Positions 22,831 to 29,416 of a stretch of 33,203 bases of DNA are shown one piece after another (position 1 is the stretch's first letter; every line of letters starts with the position of its first letter). Under the pieces are notes generated by a model. It saw only the letters and a list, made by a program, of their open reading frames with translations, was not told the DNA's origin and ran no database searches. Both the position numbers and the translations under genes were made by a program. The DNA is from DATFPK01 sp035264885 (lineage in GTDB: Bacteria; Actinomycetota; Thermoleophilia; Solirubrobacterales; 70-9), in contig DATFPK010000037.1 of the NCBI GenBank assembly GCA_035264885.1, positions 1 to 33,203 of the forward strand. The letters run 5' to 3'.

Positions 22831-23810
22831 GCCGCTTTCGCCTCCCCAAGGGTCCCGACCTCAAGGACCTCAAGCCGAAGAACCTGAAGGTGGGCAGCCT
22901 CAAGGAATCGCAGCTCGTTCAGAAGGTGAGCGTGCCTCCCGTCGTCGCCGACCTCTTCCGCGACATGCGCGATCGGCACCTCCTGCCTCTGGTCGCGGTC
23001 GCTGCGATCGCGATCGTCGCCGTCCCCCTGCTGCTCTCGAGCTCGGCGCCTGAGCTGACCAGCACCGAGGGCACCACGGGCATCCCGATCGTCGCCGGCG
23101 GCGAGCCCCCCGAGCTGACCGTGGTCGCCGATACCTCAGGCCTGCGCGACTACCGCAAGCGGCTGCGCCACCTCGAGAAGAAGAACCCCTTCCGCCAGCA
23201 CTTCTCGACCCCGGCGCTGAGCGGTTCGCAACTCAATGGCACCGGGACGGGCGGCGGCGGCTCCTCGACGAGCGTCCCGACCACTCCAAGCACCGATTCA
23301 CCCGAGACGTTCAGCGGTACGGACCCCCAGCCCGTCGACTACCCCGTCGACGTCCAGACCTACGACGGGCAGGATCCCGTCGGTCCCCCCGGGGGCAGCG
23401 GTGGCGGCCACGGCCAGGGCCACGGGAACGGTGGCGTCAGCGGGGACACCGAGTTCGTCTCCTACGAGATCGACGTCAAGATCGCCCGGCCGTCCGCCCG
23501 CGCCGGCGATGACGCGAAGCCGAAGACCAGCGTCCGTCGCGGCGTCCAGGAGCTCGAGATGCTGCCCAGCGAGAAGAACCCGGTCGTCGTCTTCATGGGC
23601 GTCAGCCCAGATCGCGAGAAGGCTCTCTTCCTGGTCTCCGATCGCGTCAACTCCGTGTTCGGCGACGTCAAGTGCATGTACGGGTCGGAGAGCTGCCAGC
23701 TCCTGATGCTCGAGCCCGGCCTGCCCGCCACCTTCGTCTACGGGGCCAACGACAGGCGGTTCCGCCTGAACGTCCTCGGCATCGACCGGGTCACGCACGA
23801 GAAGCCCTGA
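22827..23810 (+). CDS. Membrane protein at the PilP position of the pilMNO operon
   Basis: 327 residues, family not recognised. A cytosolic N-terminus rich in LK repeats (GPDLKDLKPKNLKVGSLKES) precedes one membrane helix (LLPLVAVAAIAIVAVPLLLS, about 52-71). Then come a short coiled segment (RDYRKRLRHLEKKNPFRQHF) and a Gly/Ser/Thr/Pro-rich linker with a GGGHGQGHGNGG stretch. A C-terminal domain (about 215-327; FVSYEIDVKIARPS, NPVVVFMGVSPDREKALFLVSDRV, DVKCMYGSESCQLLMLEPGLPATFVY) carries a probable disulfide. It is not a lipoprotein, so it is not a classical PilP, but gene order after pilO and topology suggest an equivalent role. Last gene of the pilus run; start fixed by ATGA overlap with pilO. 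Confidence 0.75.
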   Translation: MSRFRLPKGPDLKDLKPKNLKVGSLKESQLVQKVSVPPVVADLFRDMRDRHLLPLVAVAAIAIVAVPLLLSSSAPELTSTEGTTGIPIVAGGEPPELTVVADTSGLRDYRKRLRHLEKKNPFRQHFSTPALSGSQLNGTGTGGGGSSTSVPTTPSTDSPETFSGTDPQPVDYPVDVQTYDGQDPVGPPGGSGGGHGQGHGNGGVSGDTEFVSYEIDVKIARPSARAGDDAKPKTSVRRGVQELEMLPSEKNPVVVFMGVSPDREKALFLVSDRVNSVFGDVKCMYGSESCQLLMLEPGLPATFVYGANDRRFRLNVLGIDRVTHEKP

Positions 23811-23826
23811 CGCGCCGCCTCCAAGG

Positions 23827-23841
23827 CTTCAGTAAGTGAAG
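23827..23841. promoter_or_regulatory. Inverted repeat overlapping the hxlR-family promoter -35
   Basis: CTTCA-GTAAG-TGAAG, a perfect 5+5 inverted repeat with a 5-base spacer, covering the -35 hexamer (23828-23833). A third copy of the TGAAG half-site occurs at 23860-23864 near the predicted transcription start. A plausible operator for the regulator encoded just downstream. Confidence 0.4.
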
Positions 23842-23856
23842 TCTTGGCGCTACACT
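23828..23856 (+). promoter_or_regulatory. Promoter of the HxlR-family gene
   Basis: TTCAGT (23828-23833) and TACACT (23851-23856) spaced by 17 bases. The -10 matches TANNNT with four of six consensus bases; the -35 is weaker. Predicted start is near 23863, leaving a leader of about 30 nt that contains a 16-bp palindrome. Confidence 0.5.
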
Positions 23857-23872
23857 CCCTGAAGCGAGGAGA

Positions 23873-23888
23873 GGACCGGTACCGGTCC
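23873..23888. promoter_or_regulatory. Perfect 16-bp palindrome upstream of the HxlR-family gene
   Basis: The sequence at 23873-23888 (GGACCGGT followed by its exact reverse complement ACCGGTCC) is a perfect two-fold palindrome lying between the predicted transcription start and the ATG at 23895. Dimeric winged-helix regulators bind such sites, so an autoregulatory operator is likely. A GC-rich restriction-like palindrome occurring by chance is possible but improbable at this length. Confidence 0.5.
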
Positions 23889-23894
23889 CGTCCC

Positions 23895-24242
23895 ATGAGC
23901 GCGATCAGCAACTCGAAATGCCCGGTCTGCCGCACGTCGGAGATCATCTCCGGCAAGTGGACCCTCCTCGTGATCCGTGACCTCGCCGCCGGCTCGCAGC
24001 GCTTCTGCGAGCTCGAGCGCTCACTCGAGGGCATCAGCCCGCGGACCCTGTCGTTGCGCCTCCGGGCGCTCGAGGAGCAGGGCGTCGTCGAGCGCCACAC
24101 CTATCCCGAGGTTCCGCCCCGGGTCGAGTACGCCTTGACCGAGAAGGGGAGGGCGCTGGTCCCCCTGATCGAGGACATGCGCGCCTACGGTCGGCGCTGG
24201 CTCCCGGCCGAGTCCGGCGAGCAGGCCGCCGTCCCGGCATAA
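23895..24242 (+). CDS. HxlR-family winged-helix transcriptional regulator
   Basis: 115-residue dimeric DNA-binding protein. Seen: the family entry CPVCRTSEIISGKWTLLVIRDL, recognition region QRFCELERSLEGISPRTLSLRLRALEEQGVVERHTYPEVPPRVEYALTEKGRAL, and a short C-terminal helix. The start-proximal Cys conserved in redox-sensing members is present (C9) together with a second (C12), so thiol or electrophile sensing is possible. The ATG at 23895 was chosen over an in-frame TTG at 23844 because the family begins 7-9 residues before this Cys and the TTG precedes the predicted transcription start. Palindromic sites upstream suggest autoregulation. Its TAA is in the same frame as the following gene. Confidence 0.92.
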   Translation: MSAISNSKCPVCRTSEIISGKWTLLVIRDLAAGSQRFCELERSLEGISPRTLSLRLRALEEQGVVERHTYPEVPPRVEYALTEKGRALVPLIEDMRAYGRRWLPAESGEQAAVPA

Positions 24243-24265
24243 CCTGCAACGCCTCGTGCAGGCGA

Positions 24266-24296
24266 AGGAGCGCTCTGGCGGCGCCAGAAGCCTCCT
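24266..24296 (+). promoter_or_regulatory. Hairpin directly upstream of the HEPN/Apea-like gene start
   Basis: AGGAG-c-GCTCTGGC (24266-24279), loop GGC, GCCAGA-a-GCCTCCT (24283-24296): about 13 base pairs with one single-base bulge on each strand. It ends 3 nt before the GTG at 24300 and locks up the only Shine-Dalgarno-like AGGAG in the gap. Either a terminator-like barrier after the regulator gene (no T tract) or a translational control stem. A smaller hairpin, CCTGCA/TGCAGG (24243-24262), precedes it. Confidence 0.45.
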
Positions 24297-24299
24297 GCC

Positions 24300-26120
24300 G
24301 TGCGCGACCCCGCCCTCGACGACGCCCTGCGCCGCCTCGCCACCGAGGCCGCGACCCGCTTCACCACCCTGGTGGCGAGCGGTGACGAGATCCCCTTCGA
24401 CGTCGCCGAGGCCGAGGGCGACAGCACCTTCTTTCACAGCTACGTGCCGCTGACCCGCCGCTACGTCGTCGACCGCAGCGACGAGGTCCGGGGCCTGCCG
24501 TCGTTCGGGGCCGCCTGCACGGCGGTCGCCGGCAGCGACGTCGCCGCCCCGTACCTGGAGACCCGGGGGCTGCCCGTGCCGGTCGACCCCGCCCAGCGCG
24601 CCGCCGGCATGCTGGTCGCCTTCGTCGCCGAGCTTTGGGACGGCTGCGCGGAGTTCGCGATCGACCGGGTTCGGCTCGACCGCGCGCTCGCCGAGCTCGA
24701 AGCGGAGACCCGGCCGCTCGCCTCCGGCGACGCCCTGATCGCTCCCGTGGTCGGCCTGAAGATGCCGGTGAGCCGGATCGACCTTCCCAATTCGGTCCGG
24801 ATCGTCCGCGCCGACGCGGTCGAAGCGCCGCTCGAGCTGATGAGCAGCGAGGGGATGGAGCGCAGCTACTGGGAGCCGCAGTACCTCGCCGTGGCCGAGC
24901 GGCGCGAGGGCGACGACCCCGGCGCGCCCCTCGAGCAGCTTCGTGACCTGGTCAGCGTCCTTCGCCTCTTCAAGCAGGGCGGTGTCGCCCTCGGGCCCTA
25001 CGCCTTCGCGTCCACCGGCGACGGCAAGTGGCGCCGGGTCGCCACGGGGGAGCCCGGCACCCGACCCGGCGGCTATCGCCTCTCCGAGGGCGACGCCGAC
25101 GAGCTCGCCCGCTTCGCCGCCCGCCTCGCCGAGCGACCCGATCCCGTGGGGGCGCTTGCCTGGGCGGTGCGGCGCTTCGAGCTCGGCTGCCGCCGCGCCA
25201 GCGCGTTCGACGGCCTCAGCGACCAGCTGCTCGCCCTTCGGGCCCTGCTCGGGAGGGACGGCGCGATCGGTGCCGGCCTCCCCGTTCGCGCCGGGGCGCT
25301 GATCGCCGGCGGCGGCGATCGCGAGGCCGCGAGCGCGCGGATCCAGGAGGCCCTCGACCTCGAGCTCGCGCTGATGGCGGGCGCCGAGCAGCGGGTCGCC
25401 ACCGCTCCCGATCTCGCGACCTGGCTCGAGGAGTGCGTGCGGACATTGCTCCGCGACGCGGCGCTCGGCGAGCTCGGCGCGGACCTCGGCTCGGCCGCCG
25501 ACGAGTCACTGATCGCGACCGGCCTCCAGTCCGGCGACGGCAGCGCCGCCGAGGCCGACGAATGGGACACCTTCATGGAGGAGGAACTGGGCGAATTCGA
25601 TGACTTCACGGTTACGGCTCGAGAGCAGACCGCCGCCCCCGGACGCGAGAGCGAGGCGGTGCAGAAGACGGAGTCTCTGGGTGCGCCGCCGAGCGAGAGC
25701 GAGAAGGCGGCGGATGTGGCTGAGCAGAGCACGCGGGCGGACAGTGACGTCACCCGCATCCTCGAGCCGATCCCCCAGGACACCTCCGAGATCAGGGTCA
25801 GCTGGATGGGGGCCGGCGAGATCGCCGAGCAGGAAGAGCCGGAGCAGGAATCTGCCGGGGGCGGCGAGAACTTCACGCGAGAACCACGAGAGGAGAGCGA
25901 GATGGCCGATCGCGACTGGCTGAGTGAGGTCTCCCGCGAGGAACGGACCACCCTGGAGTGGCCCGTCCACGAGGAAGACGACGGCGGCCGTGAGCGCGAC
26001 CGCGACCGTGAGCCAATCGACACGCCCCGGGTCCGCCACCTGTTCCCGGTGCCCGAGGACGCGGACTGGGAGGTCAGCGAACTCCGGTACGACCGGCGCC
26101 GAGCCGGCTACGGTCGCTAG
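24300..26120 (+). CDS. HEPN/Apea-like protein with long acidic disordered tail
   Basis: 606 residues. The N-terminal 410 residues look folded. Within them, PLEQLRDLVSVLRLFKQGGVALGPYAF and ALAWAVRRFELGCRRASAFDGLSDQLLALRALLG (about 285-318) follow the pattern of Apea-like HEPN domains (alternating F/R helices, then DxLiALEaLL). The HEPN ribonuclease RxxxxH motif was not found, so a non-catalytic role is likely. Residues about 410-606 are acidic, Glu/Ser/Asp-rich and probably disordered, with a few conserved-looking islands (TRILEPIPQDTSEIRVSWMG; DWLSEVSREERTTLEWPVHE; VRHLFPVPEDADWEVSELRY) that may be docking motifs. The GTG at 24300 is the first in-frame start after the regulator's TAA. The stop TAG shares CTAG with the convergent ATPase gene. 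Function unknown. Confidence 0.7.
   Translation: MRDPALDDALRRLATEAATRFTTLVASGDEIPFDVAEAEGDSTFFHSYVPLTRRYVVDRSDEVRGLPSFGAACTAVAGSDVAAPYLETRGLPVPVDPAQRAAGMLVAFVAELWDGCAEFAIDRVRLDRALAELEAETRPLASGDALIAPVVGLKMPVSRIDLPNSVRIVRADAVEAPLELMSSEGMERSYWEPQYLAVAERREGDDPGAPLEQLRDLVSVLRLFKQGGVALGPYAFASTGDGKWRRVATGEPGTRPGGYRLSEGDADELARFAARLAERPDPVGALAWAVRRFELGCRRASAFDGLSDQLLALRALLGRDGAIGAGLPVRAGALIAGGGDREAASARIQEALDLELALMAGAEQRVATAPDLATWLEECVRTLLRDAALGELGADLGSAADESLIATGLQSGDGSAAEADEWDTFMEEELGEFDDFTVTAREQTAAPGRESEAVQKTESLGAPPSESEKAADVAEQSTRADSDVTRILEPIPQDTSEIRVSWMGAGEIAEQEEPEQESAGGGENFTREPREESEMADRDWLSEVSREERTTLEWPVHEEDDGGRERDRDREPIDTPRVRHLFPVPEDADWEVSELRYDRRRAGYGR
25722..25741 (+). repeat. 20-bp coding repeat, copy 1 (EQSTRA motif)
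   Basis: Identical over 20 bases to 28520-28539, in the same codon phase, encoding EQSTRA followed by an acidic residue. It lies in the disordered tail of the HEPN/Apea-like protein; copy 2 lies in the disordered N-terminus of the ParA-type ATPase. Confidence 0.85.
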
Positions 26121-27265
26121 CCATCGGTTGCCGTCGCGGCCGGGTCCCGGCCGGCGGCGAACAGGAACCGGTTGAGGTCGGCCAGGCCGGAGAGGTCGTG
26201 TACGTCCTCATCGAGGTACGGCACCCGGATCACGCTCCGCGTCCGCAGTTCGGCCGCAAGGTGGTCGATGTTGCGTGAGTCGCGCTCGGCCAGCGAGAGG
26301 TAGTCGGCGTAGTTGGCGGCCACCCGGTCGGCCAGGTCGCCGTCGTCCAGTGCGGTCCTAAGACCCCCTCTCAGGTCCTCACCGTCACCGCCCGCGTAGT
26401 CGGGTAGGCGGTGGACCTTGTTGACGATCACTCCGCCGAAGGGCAGCTTCGCCTCGACCAGCTTGCGGTGGAAGTAGACGGCCTCGTCGACCGGCTCGCC
26501 GCTGGGGCCGCAGACGACCAGGAAGCTCGTCCGCGGCGCGGCCAGCAGCTCGTCGACCCGGCGGGCCCGCTCGCGGAACCCGTCCACCATTCCGCTCATC
26601 GCGGTGAAGAACTCCGAGAGATCGGCGAGCAGATCGAAGCCGACGATCCGCCGCACGATCGACAGCGCGACTCCGGCACCGCGACCGGCGACCCGCGCGG
26701 CCATGCCGGTCGGCTTCATGAAGACCCGCATCGACCGTCCCTCGATGAACTGCATGAGGCGCCGGGGCGCGTCGAGGAAGTCAAGGGCGTTCCGGGTCGG
26801 CGGCGTGTCGAGGACGAGGAGGTCGAAGCGGGCCTCGGAATGGAGCTCGAACAGCTTCTCCATGGCCATGTACTCCTGGGAGCCGGCGAGCGCGGTCGAG
26901 ATCTGCTGATAGATCCGGTTGCGCAGGACCCGCTCGCGTGACTCCTCGTCGGGCGCGTGCCTGGCGACCAGCTCGTCGAAGGTTGCCTTGGCGTCGAGCA
27001 TCATCGCCCAGAGCTCGCCCTCCACCGGGCTGTCCTGCGCCTCGAGGAGAGCCGGGTCCACCCGCTCCGCGTCGTTGCCCAGCTCCGCGAGGCCGAGCGA
27101 GTCCGCCAGGCGCTTCGCCGGGTCGATCGTCAGCACGCAGACGCTCAGCCCACGGCCGGCCATCCCCAGCGCGATCGCCGCCGCCGTCGTCGTCTTGCCG
27201 ACGCCGCCCGAGCCCGCGCAGATGCAGACATCCTTGTCCTCGAGGAGGTCGGCGACGCCGGCCAT
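26117..27265 (-). CDS. ArsA/Get3-like ATPase (BagB-like)
   Basis: 382-residue SIMIBI-class P-loop ATPase. Seen: deviant Walker A GSGGVGKTT (residues 18-26), LTIDPAKRLADSLG (switch I region with the DPA motif), FDLLVLDTPPTRNALDFLDAPRRL (switch II, DTPPT), membrane- or client-facing hydrophobic helices (about 190-225), and the adenine-binding VNKVH. Length and pairing match the second gene (Rv3680-type, BagB) of the actinobacterial Get3-like pair. No arsenite-binding Cys cluster is apparent, so arsenite export is unlikely. Client-protein or glycerol/nitric-oxide stress roles have been proposed for the mycobacterial pair. Overlaps the upstream partner by TGATG, so translation is coupled. Confidence 0.88.
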   Translation of the reverse strand: MAGVADLLEDKDVCICAGSGGVGKTTTAAAIALGMAGRGLSVCVLTIDPAKRLADSLGLAELGNDAERVDPALLEAQDSPVEGELWAMMLDAKATFDELVARHAPDEESRERVLRNRIYQQISTALAGSQEYMAMEKLFELHSEARFDLLVLDTPPTRNALDFLDAPRRLMQFIEGRSMRVFMKPTGMAARVAGRGAGVALSIVRRIVGFDLLADLSEFFTAMSGMVDGFRERARRVDELLAAPRTSFLVVCGPSGEPVDEAVYFHRKLVEAKLPFGGVIVNKVHRLPDYAGGDGEDLRGGLRTALDDGDLADRVAANYADYLSLAERDSRNIDHLAAELRTRSVIRVPYLDEDVHDLSGLADLNRFLFAAGRDPAATATDG

Positions 27266-28182
27266 CAGCCCATCCGCCGGGCGAGGAGGCGGGCCTCGTC
27301 GAGGCCGATCTCCGGCTCGAAGACGAAGGGAAGGGTCCTCACCGGGGCCTCGACGCGCCGGCGCAGCCGCGAGAGCTGCGCTCGCTGGGACCGGGCTCGC
27401 CGGTGCTCGGAGACGGCGGCCCCGGCGGCGGCGCCGACGACGCCCCCCGACGACGCCAGCGGCTCCATCCGGGCGGTCTCCTCGGGGCTGAACCGTTCCG
27501 GATAGAGGCCGTTCATATAGACGCGGTCGACTTGGATCCCGATCTCCTCACGCAGCTCCCGCTCGAGCGCCGCCGACTCGTTGACCGGCATCTCCTCCGG
27601 GAGCGAGACGATCGCGACGCCGCTTCGCTCAGGGTCGGTGATCAGGGCCTCGAGCTGCCGGGCCTGGGCGTGGACCGGGCCGACCCGGGCGATGTTTGCG
27701 AACGTCCGGGGCGTCTGGAGGAACCCGATGCCGTGACCGGTCGCGGGCGCGTCGACGATGACGAGGTCGTAGGTCCGCCCGGTCTTCACCTTGCGGTCCG
27801 GCTGGGCGAGCTCCCACACCTTGCCGATCGTCACCAGCTCCTTGAGCCCGGGGGTCGCGGCGGCGAGGTAGGTGAAGATCCGGCTGCGGAAGAGGAGGTC
27901 ACGCATCGCCCGGACCTTGAGCTGCAGCAGCACGTACTCGCGCAACGACTCGTCGGGGTCGATCGAGATCGCCCAGAGGTTCTCGGCCATCTCGACCTCG
28001 TTGAAGCCCACCGTGGCGCGGTTGAAGAGGCGCGACGTGCGCTCCTGGGAGGAGACCTCGCAGACGATCGTCCGGCGGCCTTCGGCGGCCGCCTTCAGGC
28101 CGAGCGCGATCGCCACGGTCGTCTTGCCGACCCCGCCCTTGCCGGTCACGAAGATCAGCCTGCGGTCCAGCAGGTCGGGCAT
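27265..28182 (-). CDS. ArsA/Get3-like ATPase (BagA-like)
   Basis: 305-residue partner of the downstream ATPase. Seen: Walker A GKGGVGKTT (residues 14-22), CEVSSQERTSRLF (switch I, in place of DPA), LVIVDAPATGHGIGFLQTP (switch II, DAPATGH), and NGLYPERFSPEE (adenine-binding N). This corresponds to the first gene (Rv3679-type, BagA) of the actinobacterial pair, which forms a heterodimer-like assembly in mycobacteria. The ATG at 28180-28182 was preferred over an in-frame TTG 12 nt upstream (28194), because it begins right before the first strand; neither has a clear Shine-Dalgarno site. Divergent from the parA-type gene across about 109 nt. Confidence 0.87.
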   Translation of the reverse strand: MPDLLDRRLIFVTGKGGVGKTTVAIALGLKAAAEGRRTIVCEVSSQERTSRLFNRATVGFNEVEMAENLWAISIDPDESLREYVLLQLKVRAMRDLLFRSRIFTYLAAATPGLKELVTIGKVWELAQPDRKVKTGRTYDLVIVDAPATGHGIGFLQTPRTFANIARVGPVHAQARQLEALITDPERSGVAIVSLPEEMPVNESAALERELREEIGIQVDRVYMNGLYPERFSPEETARMEPLASSGGVVGAAAGAAVSEHRRARSQRAQLSRLRRRVEAPVRTLPFVFEPEIGLDEARLLARRMG

Positions 28183-28291
28183 CGGGCCATTCAATCAGGG
28201 GGTCGGAGCCGGCCCGTCGCGGGATGCACCTCCCATAGCAATTCGTCCCGACGGCAGGAAAAGCGGGAGGCCATGCGAATAACCGCGGCAA

Positions 28292-29416
28292 ATGGGATTC
28301 CTGAGCCGCAAGAACACACTTGACGAGCCTGCCGAGAACGGCAGCGCCCCACCACCCGTCGCCGAGGAGCTCGAGCGCATGGAAGAGGCATCGATGGAGG
28401 CAAGCCCCGAGGTCGTGGATAGTGCGGCGAGGGAAGGTGAACAGCAGCCCGAGTCCCCGCCCGCGGCGGACGCGGGAGCGAGCCCGCAAGAAGATGGAGA
28501 TCTTGATGCGGGCGAGGGGGAGCAGAGCACGCGGGCGGAAGATGATCTTGAGGGTCCTGCGCGCCTGAAGGCCTCCGACCTGATGGCCCCCGACCGGCGC
28601 AAGATGATGGAGGAGGCCCGGGCCACCCAGACGGAGCCGGAGGAGAAGGCGCAGAAGACCGCAGAGGTGATGGTCTTCGCCAACCAGAAGGGCGGCGTCG
28701 CCAAGACGACGACCACCCTGAACCTGGCAGTGGCCTTCGCCGAGTCCGGCTACCGCGTCCTCTGCATCGACCTCGACCCCCAGGGCAACCTGACGATGAG
28801 CCAGGGGATCGATCCCGACAAGGTCGAGAAGAGCATCTACGACGTCCTCGTCCATGACATCCCGATCACCGAGGTGATCGCCCAGCGCGAGATCGACATC
28901 GCCGTCTCATCGATCGACCTGGCCGGCGCCGAGATCGCGATGAGCACGAAGATCGGCCGCGAGCGCTCGCTGGAGAAGGCGCTGCGCGAGGTCGAGGGCG
29001 ACTACGACTTCGTCTGCATCGACACCCCGCCGAGCCTCGGCCTGCTCACCGTCAACGCCCTGACCGCGGCCGACAAGGTGATCGTCCCCGTGCAGTGCGA
29101 GTATCTGTCGATGCGTGGCCTGGTCCAGCTCCAGAACACGCTCAAGATGATCCAGGAGAACCTCAATCCGGACGTCAAGATCGAGGGCATCCTGCCGACG
29201 ATGCTCGACTCGCGGACCATCCACGCCAAGGAAGCGGTGGAGATCCTCGAGGAGAACTTCGGAGAGCTGGTCTTCAAGTCGCGGATCCGCAAGGCGATCA
29301 AGTTCGCCGAGGCGCCCGTCAGAGGGGCCTCCGTGCTCAAGTACGATCCCCAGGGCAACGCGGCCAACTACTACCGGGAGCTGGCGAAGGAGGTCCTGAC
29401 GAATGGCTCGTCGTAA
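28292..29416 (+). CDS. parA: ParA/Soj-type ATPase with acidic N-terminal extension
   Basis: 374 residues. Residues about 1-115 form a Glu/Ser/Ala-rich, probably disordered extension not found in typical ParA/Soj (about 260 residues). The ATPase domain follows: MVFANQKGGVAKTTTTLNLA with deviant Walker A KGGVAKTT (about 133-140), CIDLDPQGNLT, DFVCIDTPPSLGLLTVNAL, VQCEYLSMRGLVQL, MLDSRTIHAKEAVEIL, and a C-terminal helix. It is an ATP-dependent dimer expected to bind DNA non-specifically and to position a cargo. No ParB gene is next to it, so the cargo is unknown; the following gene is an ftsZ homologue that it overlaps by 14 nt. The extension carries an exact repeat shared with the nearby HEPN-like protein. 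Confidence 0.9.
   Translation: MGFLSRKNTLDEPAENGSAPPPVAEELERMEEASMEASPEVVDSAAREGEQQPESPPAADAGASPQEDGDLDAGEGEQSTRAEDDLEGPARLKASDLMAPDRRKMMEEARATQTEPEEKAQKTAEVMVFANQKGGVAKTTTTLNLAVAFAESGYRVLCIDLDPQGNLTMSQGIDPDKVEKSIYDVLVHDIPITEVIAQREIDIAVSSIDLAGAEIAMSTKIGRERSLEKALREVEGDYDFVCIDTPPSLGLLTVNALTAADKVIVPVQCEYLSMRGLVQLQNTLKMIQENLNPDVKIEGILPTMLDSRTIHAKEAVEILEENFGELVFKSRIRKAIKFAEAPVRGASVLKYDPQGNAANYYRELAKEVLTNGSS
28520..28539 (+). repeat. 20-bp coding repeat, copy 2 (EQSTRA motif)
   Basis: Exact copy of 25722-25741, in phase, encoding EQSTRA then Glu in the disordered N-terminal extension of the ParA-type ATPase. Confidence 0.85.

Noticed and set aside
24300..26120. HEPN-like gene considered as a toxin-antitoxin or anti-phage system
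   Set aside because: No RxxxxH motif, no MNT or antitoxin-type neighbour, no mobility signs; housekeeping context.
26117..28182. ArsA pair considered as an arsenite export system
   Set aside because: No ArsB, ArsR or ArsD neighbour and no metal-binding Cys triad visible; fits the Get3-like actinobacterial pair better.
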